This document shows positions 9,134-17,591 of a stretch of DNA of 64,000 nucleotides, piece by piece. The notes below the pieces were generated by a model. The model was not told where the DNA came from. It saw nothing but the letters and a program-made list of their open reading frames with translations, and searched no databases. A program made the translations under genes and the position numbers. Every line of letters begins with the position of its first letter. Position 1 is the stretch's first letter. The DNA is from Leifsonia poae. GTDB taxonomy: Bacteria; Actinomycetota; Actinomycetes; Actinomycetales; Microbacteriaceae. Location: contig NZ_JAIHLP010000002.1 of the NCBI RefSeq assembly GCF_020009625.1, forward strand, positions 3,658,001 through 3,722,000, read 5' to 3'.

Positions 9134-9693
9134 TTCTTGTCCTCTTTCAGTTCGGGATCGGGATCGGGTTCGGGATCGGGATGAGTCGAGTCGCTCGCGC
9201 TTCGAGCGGGCGGCTGGAGGCTCTGGGCGAAGGCGGATGCATCGTCGCGGAAGCGTTCGAGCAGGCTGGTGAACCGGGCGCGTTCGTCGGCCGACCAGTC
9301 GCTCAGCAGGTCTGCCATCATGGCGTCGCCGGTGTCGATCAGGGAGGCCACCACGTCTCGTCCGTGCTCCGTGAGTCGCAGGAGCGTCGCGCGGGCGTCA
9401 TCCGGGTCGGCCGTCTTCTCCACGAGGGTTTCGGCGCCGAGGCGTGCGGCGATCTTGGAGACGGCGGAAGCGCCGACGTGCAGACGCTCCGCCAGGTCGC
9501 TCGGGCGTATCGCACCGTCTCGGGCGAGCACGGTGATCGCGACGATGCTGGTCGGGTCGAGGTCGTATCCCACGCGGCGCGCCAGGGAGTTCATGAAGTC
9601 GCCGGAACTCCAGAGTGCGAAGACGTCGAGGAGAGCGGCGAGCGGCTCGGACCGGTAGTCCAGCCCGGGTGTCTGCTCATCGTCCTCGGTCAT
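9130..9693 (-). CDS. MarR-family transcriptional regulator
   Basis: 187 residues from ATG 9693 (GGGAGG ribosome site just upstream; a TTG at 9705 is less likely). A winged helix is visible: PSDLAERLHVGASAVSKIAARL, then a wing with ADPDDARATLLRLTEHGR. The C-terminus is an unusual acidic DPEP/DPDP tail encoded by a hexanucleotide repeat. It is coupled to the SDR, with which it shares a promoter, and an inverted repeat sits ~16 bp upstream of its start. Confidence 0.9.
   Translation of the reverse strand: MTEDDEQTPGLDYRSEPLAALLDVFALWSSGDFMNSLARRVGYDLDPTSIVAITVLARDGAIRPSDLAERLHVGASAVSKIAARLGAETLVEKTADPDDARATLLRLTEHGRDVVASLIDTGDAMMADLLSDWSADERARFTSLLERFRDDASAFAQSLQPPARSASDSTHPDPEPDPDPELKEDKK
9151..9180. 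repeat. Hexanucleotide repeat (A/T)TCGGG x5 inside marR 3' end
   Basis: Five uninterrupted 6-bp units, alternating TTCGGG and ATCGGG on the plus strand, encode the Asp/Glu-Pro dipeptide tail of the MarR protein. Gain or loss of units keeps frame and would only change tail length. Confidence 0.8.
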
Positions 9694-9708
9694 GACACCT
9701 CCCAATTA

Positions 9709-9723
9709 CTGTCGTGAAGACAG
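9709..9723. promoter_or_regulatory. Candidate MarR operator
   Basis: CTGTC-N5-GACAG inverted repeat just upstream of the marR start, extending to TACTGTC/GACAGCA with one mismatch. Position and size fit an autoregulatory MarR site; binding is inferred. Confidence 0.5.
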
Positions 9724-9773
9724 CATATGACGCCAGGCTGGAAGAGAGATGTGTGTTCGGGAAGGTATGGGCG

Positions 9774-10961
9774 CTATTCGCAGAGCGAGACACCGGGCGA
9801 GGTCAGGATGACCGAGCGATTCTGCTCCGCGAGGGCGTCCGAGTACGAGCCGGACGCATCCGTCTCGCTTTTCCAGCCGCACCAGGAGAAGCCGACGCCT
9901 GCCGTCGTCAGCAGGGATGCGGGCACGCTGAGCTGCACGAGCGCTGCCTTCACGGCGTCTGCACGCCGCAGGGAAAGCGCGGTGTCGGCGGTGTTGTCGG
10001 TGGCCTGGTCTTTGGACGCGGTGCCCGTGATGGTCACGAGCTGAGCGTTCTGCTCGATCGAGGGGACGAGCTGGGCGAGAACGGCCTGCGCCGCGGTCGG
10101 GTCGGCGAAGGTGGCGGTGTCTTTCGTGAACAGGAGGTCGCTGTTCCGGATGACGATCGGGTGGGACCAATCGGTCTTGGTCTGCACGGACTCGACGGGA
10201 ACGGTGGTGACGGCGGGTAGCCCGGCGGTGGCCGAACCGGAGGCCGGTTCGGGAAGCAGGGAGAGTGTGCCGCCGGCGGCCTTGATGACGGCCGTCCAGA
10301 TCGCGGCGAGGTTGCTGCGGGCGGGAATGGTCAGCGGCGTCTGGGCGCCGGCGACGTCGCCGAGGCCCGACCAGTAGACGGTGACTCCTGAGAGATCGGC
10401 GGGCAGCAGCTTGCGGGTCTGGAGGTCGCTGACGACCTGCGCGGGTTCGGCGTAGAGCAGGCCGCTGGTGGAGAAGTTGAGCGGATCGGTGGTCTGGAGG
10501 CCACTGCCCTGCACGAGAACGCCCATCGAGTGGGAGCCGAGGGTGCGGGCTGCCTGGTCGATGGCGTCGAGGAAGTCGACTTCGGGGGAGGACGCCTTGA
10601 GAGCATTGATGTATGAGGTGATCTGAGTGAGCTTGTTCCGCTGGTCGCTCTGGCAGACCACCGCATCCTGGGCGGTCGACCCGATCACCGTCGTGCCCAT
10701 CACCTGCGGTTTGCCCGATGGGACGACGACCGTCACGCTTCCGTTGCTCTCGCCGACGGACTTGAGCTGGGCGATCGCGGAGGCGGCGAGGGCGGTGGTC
10801 GGCGCGTTCGCCGTGCTGCCGGCGACGACGCCCAGATTGCGCTTCTGCGATTGGTCGCAGGCTGCGCCGGCAGCGGTGACAGAGGCGCAGGCGGTGAGTC
10901 CGGCGGCGAGGGTGAGCACGGTGGCGACGGCCAGGCCGGCGCGAGCGAAGCGGGAGGTCAC
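9774..10961 (-). CDS. Lipoprotein with VWA-like region and C-terminal OmpA-like domain
   Basis: 395 residues. A signal peptide with lipobox (GLTAC, Cys25) predicts a membrane-anchored extracytoplasmic lipoprotein. The middle resembles a von Willebrand-A-type fold (VDFLDAIDQAARTL, MGVLVQGSGLQTTDPLNF). The C-terminus looks OmpA-like (TITGTASKD, LSLRRADAVKAAL), a peptidoglycan-binding class, with Cys residues near the end. Start GTG 10961 has AAAGGA upstream. It is the last gene of a four-gene operon of unknown role. VWA assignment is tentative, OmpA more secure. Confidence 0.8.
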   Translation of the reverse strand: MTSRFARAGLAVATVLTLAAGLTACASVTAAGAACDQSQKRNLGVVAGSTANAPTTALAASAIAQLKSVGESNGSVTVVVPSGKPQVMGTTVIGSTAQDAVVCQSDQRNKLTQITSYINALKASSPEVDFLDAIDQAARTLGSHSMGVLVQGSGLQTTDPLNFSTSGLLYAEPAQVVSDLQTRKLLPADLSGVTVYWSGLGDVAGAQTPLTIPARSNLAAIWTAVIKAAGGTLSLLPEPASGSATAGLPAVTTVPVESVQTKTDWSHPIVIRNSDLLFTKDTATFADPTAAQAVLAQLVPSIEQNAQLVTITGTASKDQATDNTADTALSLRRADAVKAALVQLSVPASLLTTAGVGFSWCGWKSETDASGSYSDALAEQNRSVILTSPGVSLCE

Positions 10962-10989
10962 AGGCTGGTCCTTTCGGGTCGGGCGGCGG

Positions 10990-11859
10990 TCATTCGGTCA
11001 GCCGGCCTGGCGGGATCGCGGGGGTGATCTCGCGGGGGTCGGCGACATGACGGGCTTTCAGCTCCCGGATGATCTGGCTCGTGCTCTCCGGGTCGTGCTC
11101 GCGCTGGGCGAGCTTCGTGGCGAGCTGGGCGCGCAGGAGGTCGATGCGGGAGGCGAACGTGATGCGGGTGCCGGTGTAACGGACGGCATCCTCGTGGTCG
11201 AGGCGGAGCGCCTGCTGGGTGCCTTCGCGGGCGGCGACGGCTTCGCCGAGGAGTTGGTCGCGGTGCACTCGCAGCCTCTCGACGTGGGCGTGCGCCTTCT
11301 CGGTCGCACTGAGCAGCGGACGCGTGGTGAGCCAGGCGACCAGGAAGCTGACGAACCCGGAGGTCGCCAGCACGCCGAGCATCAGGAACGCCATGATCGT
11401 ATCGGGGGCCGACCAGGAGAATCCGGTCGTCGCAGGTGCGGCCGTCGCGCCGGTGAGCCCGGTCAGGCCGCCGGCGTTCTGGGCGTCGATGCCGGCCTTG
11501 ATCCGCGCGAGGGTGATCGCCGTGAGCAGCGCGCCCCAGATGACGGTGAGCGCGACGGCCACGATCGACCAGCGCCGCGCCATGACGCCGGCCTGGATGC
11601 GTCGCATGAGCACCGCGACGACGTGAGGCAGCGACACGACCGCCAACGAGATCCCCAGGGTGATCACGTACATCTGGAGCCCGATCGAGCCGTACTGGCT
11701 GTCATTGCGCAGCAGCAGCGTGAGCGCCTGCGACAGCAGCACGTAGTCGACGGTGATCATCGCGAGCAGCAGCAGATACACGAGGACATGCGCGAACGGC
11801 GATAGATGCCCGACCCGCGAACGGATGCGCGGCGGTTTCAGCACGATGTCTCTGGCCAT
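10990..11859 (-). CDS. Conserved hypothetical membrane protein with charged cytoplasmic tail
   Basis: 289 residues. Four or five membrane segments lie in the first ~190 residues (VLVYLLLLAMITVDYVLL, MYVITLGISLAVVSL, IVAVALTVIWGALLTAI, IMAFLMLGVLATSGFVSFLVAWL). A highly charged, probably coiled-coil tail of ~100 residues follows (EKAHAHVERLRVHRDQLL onwards). I do not recognise the family. It lies between a small charged protein gene and the OmpA-like lipoprotein gene, so it could anchor the cytoplasmic partners to the envelope lipoprotein. Confidence 0.75.
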   Translation of the reverse strand: MARDIVLKPPRIRSRVGHLSPFAHVLVYLLLLAMITVDYVLLSQALTLLLRNDSQYGSIGLQMYVITLGISLAVVSLPHVVAVLMRRIQAGVMARRWSIVAVALTVIWGALLTAITLARIKAGIDAQNAGGLTGLTGATAAPATTGFSWSAPDTIMAFLMLGVLATSGFVSFLVAWLTTRPLLSATEKAHAHVERLRVHRDQLLGEAVAAREGTQQALRLDHEDAVRYTGTRITFASRIDLLRAQLATKLAQREHDPESTSQIIRELKARHVADPREITPAIPPGRLTE

Positions 11860-11876
11860 GTCAGTTCCCCTCCCGA

Positions 11877-12233
11877 TCAGGCGTAGGTGCGGAGCTGGGG
11901 GTCTTCGCCCAGCAGTTTGGCGTCGAGGCGGTCGGCGGCGAGCTCGGCGCGGCGGATGTCGTCCTCGCTGCGCAGGAGCGCGCGGCGGATGAGTTCTTCC
12001 CGGGTCTGCGCCTTCGCGACGCGAGCGGCGGCGATGGCCACATTGCGGGTGCGTTGGCGGTCGATGTCGGCCACGCCCGCCCGCTCGGAGGCGGCCAGTT
12101 CGTGCTCGAAGACCTCCAGGGTCTCCACGTCGACGGCGTCGCGCATCCGTCGCAACTGCCGGAGCAGCCGCCGGCGGAGCCCCCGCGTCGCGGGTACGGT
12201 GTAGTCGGCCAGTGGCCTGTCACGCTTGGGCAT
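11877..12233 (-). CDS. Hypothetical small charged helical protein
   Basis: 118 residues, rich in Arg, Glu, Asp and Ala with heptad-like patterning (GLRRRLLRQLRRMRDAVDVETLEVFEHEL), no membrane segment or signal peptide. The start overlaps the preceding gene by 14 bases and the membrane protein gene follows after 17 bases, so it is firmly inside the operon. Function unknown; likely a cytoplasmic coiled-coil partner of its neighbours. Confidence 0.7.
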   Translation of the reverse strand: MPKRDRPLADYTVPATRGLRRRLLRQLRRMRDAVDVETLEVFEHELAASERAGVADIDRQRTRNVAIAAARVAKAQTREELIRRALLRSEDDIRRAELAADRLDAKLLGEDPQLRTYA

Positions 12234-12891
12234 CGGTTCTCCCCTGCCAGAGTTCGAGAAGCTTGGTGTTCTCTTGGGCCGTCAGCCAGTCTGCGCGGCG
12301 CAGTGCGGGCGCGCCCCCGCCGGTGCGGTCGGTGGTGCTGGAGCGACGGAAGGCGCCCCAGTAGATGGCGATCTTCTCGTCCGAGTTGTCGTAGTACCGG
12401 CTGGCACGCAGCTTGGCGGCGGTGAACCGGGAGTGGATGAGGGCCGAGAGCTCGTCGGCGCGGTGGTGGCCGCGCCTGATCCGGCGCTCGAGCCGGCGGA
12501 TCTCCTCGAATGCCGGGCCCCTGCCGCCGGCGATGGCTTCCCGGTCGGCGGCGGAGAGCCCGCTGGGGGAGAGGCCGGCGGTCTTGTCTTCATAGGCGTC
12601 GACGTCGGCTTCGAGGGCGCGCACGAGCACCCGGTATTCGGTCAGCTCACCGGCAATGTGCGCGAAGAACCGCTGCTCCTCGCGGCGGGCGTAGGCATTG
12701 GCGTGGGCTTGGATCGCCTGCACGGTCGGGGTCTCCACCGTTTCGTCATCGAACCGTGACCCGGACGCGCCCCCGGTCGCGCCGACCGCCGCATCCTCGC
12801 GGGCCTGCCGCTCGAGGCGCTTGCGGGCCAGCATCCCGACCCGGATCGGGGAGCGCGCGGCGCTGGGCGCACGATGCGACCGAGTCGTCAT
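12220..12891 (-). CDS. Hypothetical charged protein, first gene of four-gene operon
   Basis: 223 residues from ATG 12891 (AAGGGA upstream; a longer frame to 12915 is less likely). Mostly helical and highly charged, with a basic N-terminus (RSPIRVGMLARKRLERQ), a central Glu/Arg-rich stretch, and a C-terminal aromatic segment (KIAIYWGAFRR). No known domain recognised and no membrane segment. Upstream is a perfect palindrome CACACGTGTG at 12913-12922 that may be an operator. Confidence 0.7.
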   Translation of the reverse strand: MTTRSHRAPSAARSPIRVGMLARKRLERQAREDAAVGATGGASGSRFDDETVETPTVQAIQAHANAYARREEQRFFAHIAGELTEYRVLVRALEADVDAYEDKTAGLSPSGLSAADREAIAGGRGPAFEEIRRLERRIRRGHHRADELSALIHSRFTAAKLRASRYYDNSDEKIAIYWGAFRRSSTTDRTGGGAPALRRADWLTAQENTKLLELWQGRTDAQA

Positions 12892-13016
12892 GAAGGTCCC
12901 TTCCGAAAAACACACACGTGTGGCGGAGTAGGGAGCGTACGCACGCGGCCTGGGAGCCGACTAGGGGAATGTCGGACAAACCCCGAGAGCCGGGCCGCCC
13001 GATCACACCGGGGCGG

Positions 13017-13658
13017 TCAGCCTCGCGGGTGCGTCGCGGGCAGGGAACAGGCGGCGATGTCGTGCATCTCCGTCACGGCGGCGAACAGCCAATCGTCGGT
13101 GTCGGAGTCGATCCGGGGGTCGAGTGGTGCGTCGAATGCGGAGGTGAGGGCGGAGACGACGAGGGCGGCGCCGAGGCGCGCTCGTTCGGGCGTTGTGCGC
13201 CGGGCGGCAAGTTCGGCCAGCTGGTGCCGGATCTCGGTGACGAGCAGGCGCAGTTCGGGCACGATCTCCGGGCGGCGCGCGAGCAGCTCGCGGAACGCCC
13301 ACCGGTCGGCCTCGTGACGCGTGAGTGAATCGGTGATGCCTTTGAGGAGCCGGCAGAGGTCGCGCACCAGGTTCTGCTCGCCCGTTCCGGCGAGGAACTC
13401 TTCGCGCTGAGCGTCCGTGATCTGCACGACGGAGTGCCCGATGATCGCGGCGACCTTCGACGGGAAGTAGTTGAAGAAGGTGCGACTGGAGACGACCGCC
13501 TCGGAGCAGATCGCGTCGACCGAGGTGGCAGTGATTCCGTTCTGGGCGACGAGCCGCAGGGCGGCCTGGTGGATTGCGTCGCGTGTCTCCTGCTTCTTGC
13601 GCTCGCGCAATCCGGGGGCGGCGGCGGCCGGGGAGGTGGTGAGCGTGTCCGTCGCCAT
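13017..13658 (-). CDS. TetR-family transcriptional regulator
   Basis: 213 residues from ATG 13658. TetR_N helix-turn-helix: RERKKQETRDAIHQAALRLVAQNG, then SVDAICSEAVVSSRTFFNYFPSK. It follows the MarR stop by two bases, so it is the third gene of the efflux operon and probably a second input on efflux control. The remaining sequence is a divergent ligand-binding domain. Confidence 0.9.
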   Translation of the reverse strand: MATDTLTTSPAAAAPGLRERKKQETRDAIHQAALRLVAQNGITATSVDAICSEAVVSSRTFFNYFPSKVAAIIGHSVVQITDAQREEFLAGTGEQNLVRDLCRLLKGITDSLTRHEADRWAFRELLARRPEIVPELRLLVTEIRHQLAELAARRTTPERARLGAALVVSALTSAFDAPLDPRIDSDTDDWLFAAVTEMHDIAACSLPATHPRG

Positions 13659-13660
13659 TC

Positions 13661-14137
13661 TCAACCCTCCCCGGTCGCCGGCCGGATGAAGCGTTCGAGC
13701 AGGGCCGCGAACTCCACGACCTCGTGCTCCTCCCACCCGTCGAACGAGTTGCCGAAGCGTTCGCGGTTCGCGGCGCGGATGGCCGCGAACCGCGCTCCGG
13801 CTTCGGGGGTGGGGGAGTACAGATCGGCCCGACGATCGTCGGGGTCGGGCTCACTGGTGATGTATCCGGAATCTTTGAGGATGCGCAGCTGCCGGCTCAC
13901 TGAGCTCTTGTCCATGCCGGTCAGCTCGATGATCACGGCCGGCGCGACCGGGCATTTCGTGTTGACAACGCTCATGATCGCGTACGCGGACGGCTGCAGC
14001 TCGGGGTCGAAGGCCGACGCGTTGTCTGCCATCGTCGTGCGCACGGAGCGCATCAGACGGCTGATCGAGTCTTCGACCGATCCGACTGCGTCGCGACGTG
14101 CATCCGATTCCACGGATACCAGCGTAAGCCCGCTCAT
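13661..14137 (-). CDS. MarR-family transcriptional regulator of efflux operon
   Basis: 158 residues. The winged helix is clear (APAVIIELTGMDKSSVSRQLRILKDSGYI, wing PDPDDRRADLYSPTPEAG). The ATG at 14137 lies two bases after the efflux pump stop; the open frame extends further upstream only inside the pump gene. As in emrR/emrAB systems, the regulator is co-transcribed with the pump and probably binds the inverted repeats upstream of the pump promoter. Confidence 0.9.
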   Translation of the reverse strand: MSGLTLVSVESDARRDAVGSVEDSISRLMRSVRTTMADNASAFDPELQPSAYAIMSVVNTKCPVAPAVIIELTGMDKSSVSRQLRILKDSGYITSEPDPDDRRADLYSPTPEAGARFAAIRAANRERFGNSFDGWEEHEVVEFAALLERFIRPATGEG

Positions 14138-14139
14138 GC

Positions 14140-15816
14140 TCAGCTCCGATCGGCGGCACCCGCACTGTCGTGGCGGGCCCGCTCCTCCTCCTGCAGGGTT
14201 TCGCCGGCGGGGTCGCCAGCGATCTCGGCGGCGCTTGCCACGATGAGGGCCTCGGCCGCCGACTCCTGCTCGGCGATCTGCTCGACCGAGGTCTTCGAGC
14301 CCAGCTTCAGATTGGGCAGGAACGAGATGGCGATGATCGAGATGATCGCCAGCGGCACGGCGATCAGGAACACATCTGCGACCGCTTCGCCGTAGGCGGA
14401 TTCGATCACCGTGCGGATGGGGGCGGGCAGTGTGCTGAGGTTGGGGATCGCGCCGCCCGAGATGCCCGACTTCGAGGGGTCGATGCCGAGTTTGGCCACA
14501 CCGTCCAGCACCAGCGTTGTGATGCGGGAGCCGAGGACGGCTCCCATCACCGAGACGCCGATGGTGCCGCCGAGGCTGCGGAAGAACGCGACGGACGCGC
14601 TCGCTGTGCCGATCTGGCGGGGGTCGACGGCGTTCTGCACGATGAGCACGAGGTTCTGCATCACCATGCCGACGCCGGCGCCCATCACGAACATGTAGAC
14701 GAAGACGAGCGCGAAGCTGGTGTCGTATCGGATCGTTCCCATGAGGGCGAGTCCGATGGTGAGCAGGATCGAGCCGATCACCATGTAGCGCTTCCACTTG
14801 CCGGTGCGGCTGATGACCTGGCCGATCACCACCGATGAGAGCAGCACGCCGGCGATCATCGGGATCGTGAGCAGTCCCGACTCGGTCGGGGTCTTGCCGC
14901 GGGCGAGCTGCATGTACTGGCTGAGGAAGACCGAGGTGCCGAACATCGCGACGCCCACCGAGATGCTGGCCACGATCGCCAGCCAGAACGTGCGGTTCTT
15001 GAACAGGGTCATCGGGATGATCGGCTCTTTCGCCTTGAGCTCCACCAGCACGGCGAGGGCGAGCAGCAGCACAGCGCCGACGACCATGATGATGCTCGTC
15101 GCCGAGCCCCAGTCGAAGTCGTTTCCGGCCAGCGAGACCCAGATGAGCAGCAGCGAGACGCCGCCGGCGATCAGCACGGCGCCGAGGTAGTCGATGGTGA
15201 CCTTGCGCTTGTGGGTGGGGATGTGGAGCGTCCGCTGCAGCACGATGATCGCGGCGATCGCGAACGGCACGGCGATGTAGAAGTTCCAGCGCCAGCCGAC
15301 GGAGTCGGTGATCACGCCGCCGAGCAATGGGCCGCCGACGGTCGCGACCGCCATGATCGCGCCGAGCAGGCCCATGTAGCGGCCGCGGTCGCGCGGCGGG
15401 ATGATGTCGGCCATCACGACCTGCACGAGGGCGGTCAGGCCGCCGGCGCCGAGGCCCTGGAGCACGCGGAAGAAGATCAGCATCTCTGTGGACTGCGAGA
15501 GTCCGGCGAGACCGGAGCCGACGACGAAGATGATCAGGGAGAGCTGGATGAGCAGCTTGCGGTTCGTGAGGTCGGCCAGCTTGCCCCAGATGGGCGTGCT
15601 CACGGTGGTGGCGAGCAGGGTGGCGGTGATCACCCAGGTGTAGCCGGACTGGCTTCCGCCGAGGTCGGCGATGATCTTCGGCAGTGAGCTCGAGACGACG
15701 GTGCTCGCGAGCAGGGCGACGAACATTCCGAGCAGCAGCCCGGAGAGCGGCACGAGGACCTGGCGTTTGGTGGTAGGCGGTGCACTCGGCGCCGTCGTGG
15801 TGGTTTCAGTCGTCAC
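14140..15816 (-). CDS. MFS drug efflux transporter, DHA2 (EmrB/QacA) family
   Basis: 558 residues with about 14 membrane segments, typical of DHA2 proton-coupled drug exporters. Motif A-like GKLADLTNRK and motif C-like GGPLLGGVITDSVGWRWNFYIAVP are present. A ~70-residue charged C-terminal tail follows. Start GTG 15816 has GGGAG upstream. First gene of an operon with MarR and TetR regulators, all with two-base gaps. Confidence 0.93.
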   Translation of the reverse strand: MTTETTTTAPSAPPTTKRQVLVPLSGLLLGMFVALLASTVVSSSLPKIIADLGGSQSGYTWVITATLLATTVSTPIWGKLADLTNRKLLIQLSLIIFVVGSGLAGLSQSTEMLIFFRVLQGLGAGGLTALVQVVMADIIPPRDRGRYMGLLGAIMAVATVGGPLLGGVITDSVGWRWNFYIAVPFAIAAIIVLQRTLHIPTHKRKVTIDYLGAVLIAGGVSLLLIWVSLAGNDFDWGSATSIIMVVGAVLLLALAVLVELKAKEPIIPMTLFKNRTFWLAIVASISVGVAMFGTSVFLSQYMQLARGKTPTESGLLTIPMIAGVLLSSVVIGQVISRTGKWKRYMVIGSILLTIGLALMGTIRYDTSFALVFVYMFVMGAGVGMVMQNLVLIVQNAVDPRQIGTASASVAFFRSLGGTIGVSVMGAVLGSRITTLVLDGVAKLGIDPSKSGISGGAIPNLSTLPAPIRTVIESAYGEAVADVFLIAVPLAIISIIAISFLPNLKLGSKTSVEQIAEQESAAEALIVASAAEIAGDPAGETLQEEERARHDSAGAADRS

Positions 15817-15826
15817 AATTCTCCCA

Positions 15827-15873
15827 ATAGTTGATCGCGGTCAACTATAGTCAGGTTAATTGACATTGGTCAA
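15827..15873 (-). promoter_or_regulatory. Efflux operon promoter with two inverted-repeat operators
   Basis: On the minus strand a -35 TTGACC (15873-15868) and -10 TATAGT (15849-15844) are 18 bp apart. An 8-bp-arm palindrome ATAGTTGA-N6-TCAACTAT (15827-15848) covers the -10, and TTGAC-ATTG-GTCAA (15860-15873) covers the -35. This is a classic MarR repression layout; the binding protein is inferred to be the operon's own MarR. Confidence 0.75.
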
Positions 15874-15888
15874 CTACTGAGAGAATGC

Positions 15889-17538
15889 TCAGGGCCAGAC
15901 GGTGCGGCCGCCCAGAATCGTCTCGGTCACCGGGATGCACGCGACGGCATCCGGCGTCGTCACCGGATCGGCCGCGCGGGGGTCGGCTCCGAGGATCACC
16001 AGATCGGCCAGCTTCCCGACTTCGATCGACCCGATCTCATGATCGGAGAACAGTTGGAAGGCGCTGTCGATGGTCTCGGCCCGCAGGGCCGTCTCGACGG
16101 TGACGCGCTCCTCGGGCGCGAGGATCCGGCCCGAACGGCTGCGTCGCGAGACCGCGACATCCATGTTGCGCAGCGGCTCTGCCGGGGTGACCGTGCCGTC
16201 GTTGTGGAAGGAGATGCGGATGCCGGCCTCGGAGGCTGAGCGGGCCCGCATCCAGGCGGCGCCGTGCTGCGGGCCGAAGAGACCGTCGACGAGCACATCC
16301 CCCCAGTAGAAGAGGTGGTCGATCAGCAGGCTCACGGTCACGCCGAGGCGTGCCGCGCGGTCGAACTGCTCGGCGGTCATCGCCCCGACGTGCTCCAGCC
16401 GCAGCCGGTGGTCGTCCCGGGGCGACTCGGTCAGGATTCGCTCCCACGCGTCGAGCACCATATCGACCGCCTCGTCACCGTGCACGTGGCACGCCAGCTG
16501 CCAGCCGCGGTCGAAATAGGCGCGACTGATCGCCAGCACCTCATCCGGTGTGTAGTTGGCGCGGCCGTGGTGGTGGGAGGGCAGACCGATCGACCGGGTG
16601 GCGGGGGTATCCAGGTACTCGAACGAGGTGTCGATGTTCCCCACCCACGGTGAGCCGTCAGCCCACAACTTGATTCCGACCCGGCGGACCAGTTCGTCGC
16701 CGTCGCCGGGTCGCGCCGCGCTGATGCGCTCCGGAGTGGACATCTCGTAGAGGCGCAGGCGCGCGGTGAGCGAGCCGGCCTCGCGCGCCGCCTCCAGCAG
16801 AGGGTCCAGATGCGGGTCGTAACCGAGCTCGGCCACCGTCGTGATCCCCACGGTGTTCAGCCGACGGGTCGCCGCCCGCATCAGTTCGGCGTACTCCGCG
16901 GGACCGACCCGCAGTTTCGGGGCGAACAGCACCGCCACCGCGCCGGCCTCCAGAAGGCTCCCGTCGAGGGCGCCGTCGGCATCCCGCCCGAACGAGGCCC
17001 CGACCGGATCGGCGGACTCGCGAGTGATCCCCGCGGCTTCGGCGGCCGCGGTGTTGAAGTAGGCCGAGTGCCCCGAGTTGTGCAGGATCGCAAATGGCTT
17101 GTCGGGGGCGAGACCGTTCAGCCAGGCGAGGGTGGGCTCGGGGAGCCCCACCTGCAGCAGCGGATCCCAGCCGTTGAAATACGCGCCCTCGGGGCCGGCC
17201 TCATGCACCGCCCGCTCGATCGTGTCGAGAACGTCCGCGGCGCTCGCGACCGTGACCGGGCGGATATCCACGATCCCGGGTCCTTCCAGGATCGCACCGG
17301 CCACCGGATGCCCGTGCGCCTCCACGAAACCGGGCAGCAACACGGCCCCGTCCAGCTCGGTCACCACCGTGCCCGGCCCGATGAGGGCGGCCGCCGCATC
17401 CCGCTCGCCCACGAACAGGATGCGGTCGCCGCGGGTCGCGACCGCCGACGCGGTCGGCATGCCGTCGTCCATCGTGATCACCGCGCCGAGGAAGACTCGA
17501 TCGGCGAAGGAGGGCTCGGGCTCGGGTTCGGTCGGCAT
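15889..17538 (-). CDS. Amidohydrolase family protein (YtcJ-like, Amidohydro_3)
   Basis: 549 residues. Metal-binding and catalytic landmarks of amidohydrolases: EAHGHP near the N-terminal metal site, CHVHGDEA, RLEHVGAM and FHNDG, with a terminal composite beta-sandwich (GKLADLVILGADPR). These enzymes hydrolyse exocyclic amide bonds; substrate unknown. ATG 17538 is chosen since the upstream frame is simple-sequence. The N-terminus has a Glu-Pro run. It follows the XRE regulator on the same strand after 53 bases that contain a pentanucleotide repeat. Confidence 0.9.
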   Translation of the reverse strand: MPTEPEPEPSFADRVFLGAVITMDDGMPTASAVATRGDRILFVGERDAAAALIGPGTVVTELDGAVLLPGFVEAHGHPVAGAILEGPGIVDIRPVTVASAADVLDTIERAVHEAGPEGAYFNGWDPLLQVGLPEPTLAWLNGLAPDKPFAILHNSGHSAYFNTAAAEAAGITRESADPVGASFGRDADGALDGSLLEAGAVAVLFAPKLRVGPAEYAELMRAATRRLNTVGITTVAELGYDPHLDPLLEAAREAGSLTARLRLYEMSTPERISAARPGDGDELVRRVGIKLWADGSPWVGNIDTSFEYLDTPATRSIGLPSHHHGRANYTPDEVLAISRAYFDRGWQLACHVHGDEAVDMVLDAWERILTESPRDDHRLRLEHVGAMTAEQFDRAARLGVTVSLLIDHLFYWGDVLVDGLFGPQHGAAWMRARSASEAGIRISFHNDGTVTPAEPLRNMDVAVSRRSRSGRILAPEERVTVETALRAETIDSAFQLFSDHEIGSIEVGKLADLVILGADPRAADPVTTPDAVACIPVTETILGGRTVWP

Positions 17539-17554
17539 GAGGCCGATCGTAGCG

Positions 17555-17584
17555 GTGCGGTGCGGTGCGGTGCGGCGCGGTGCG
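17555..17584. repeat. Pentanucleotide tandem repeat GTGCG x6
   Basis: Six 5-bp units (the fifth is GCGCG) lie between the amidohydrolase start and the XRE-regulator stop. In a leader region, slippage would change promoter or ribosome-site spacing of the amidohydrolase. Confidence 0.75.
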
Positions 17585-17591
17585 GCGCCGG

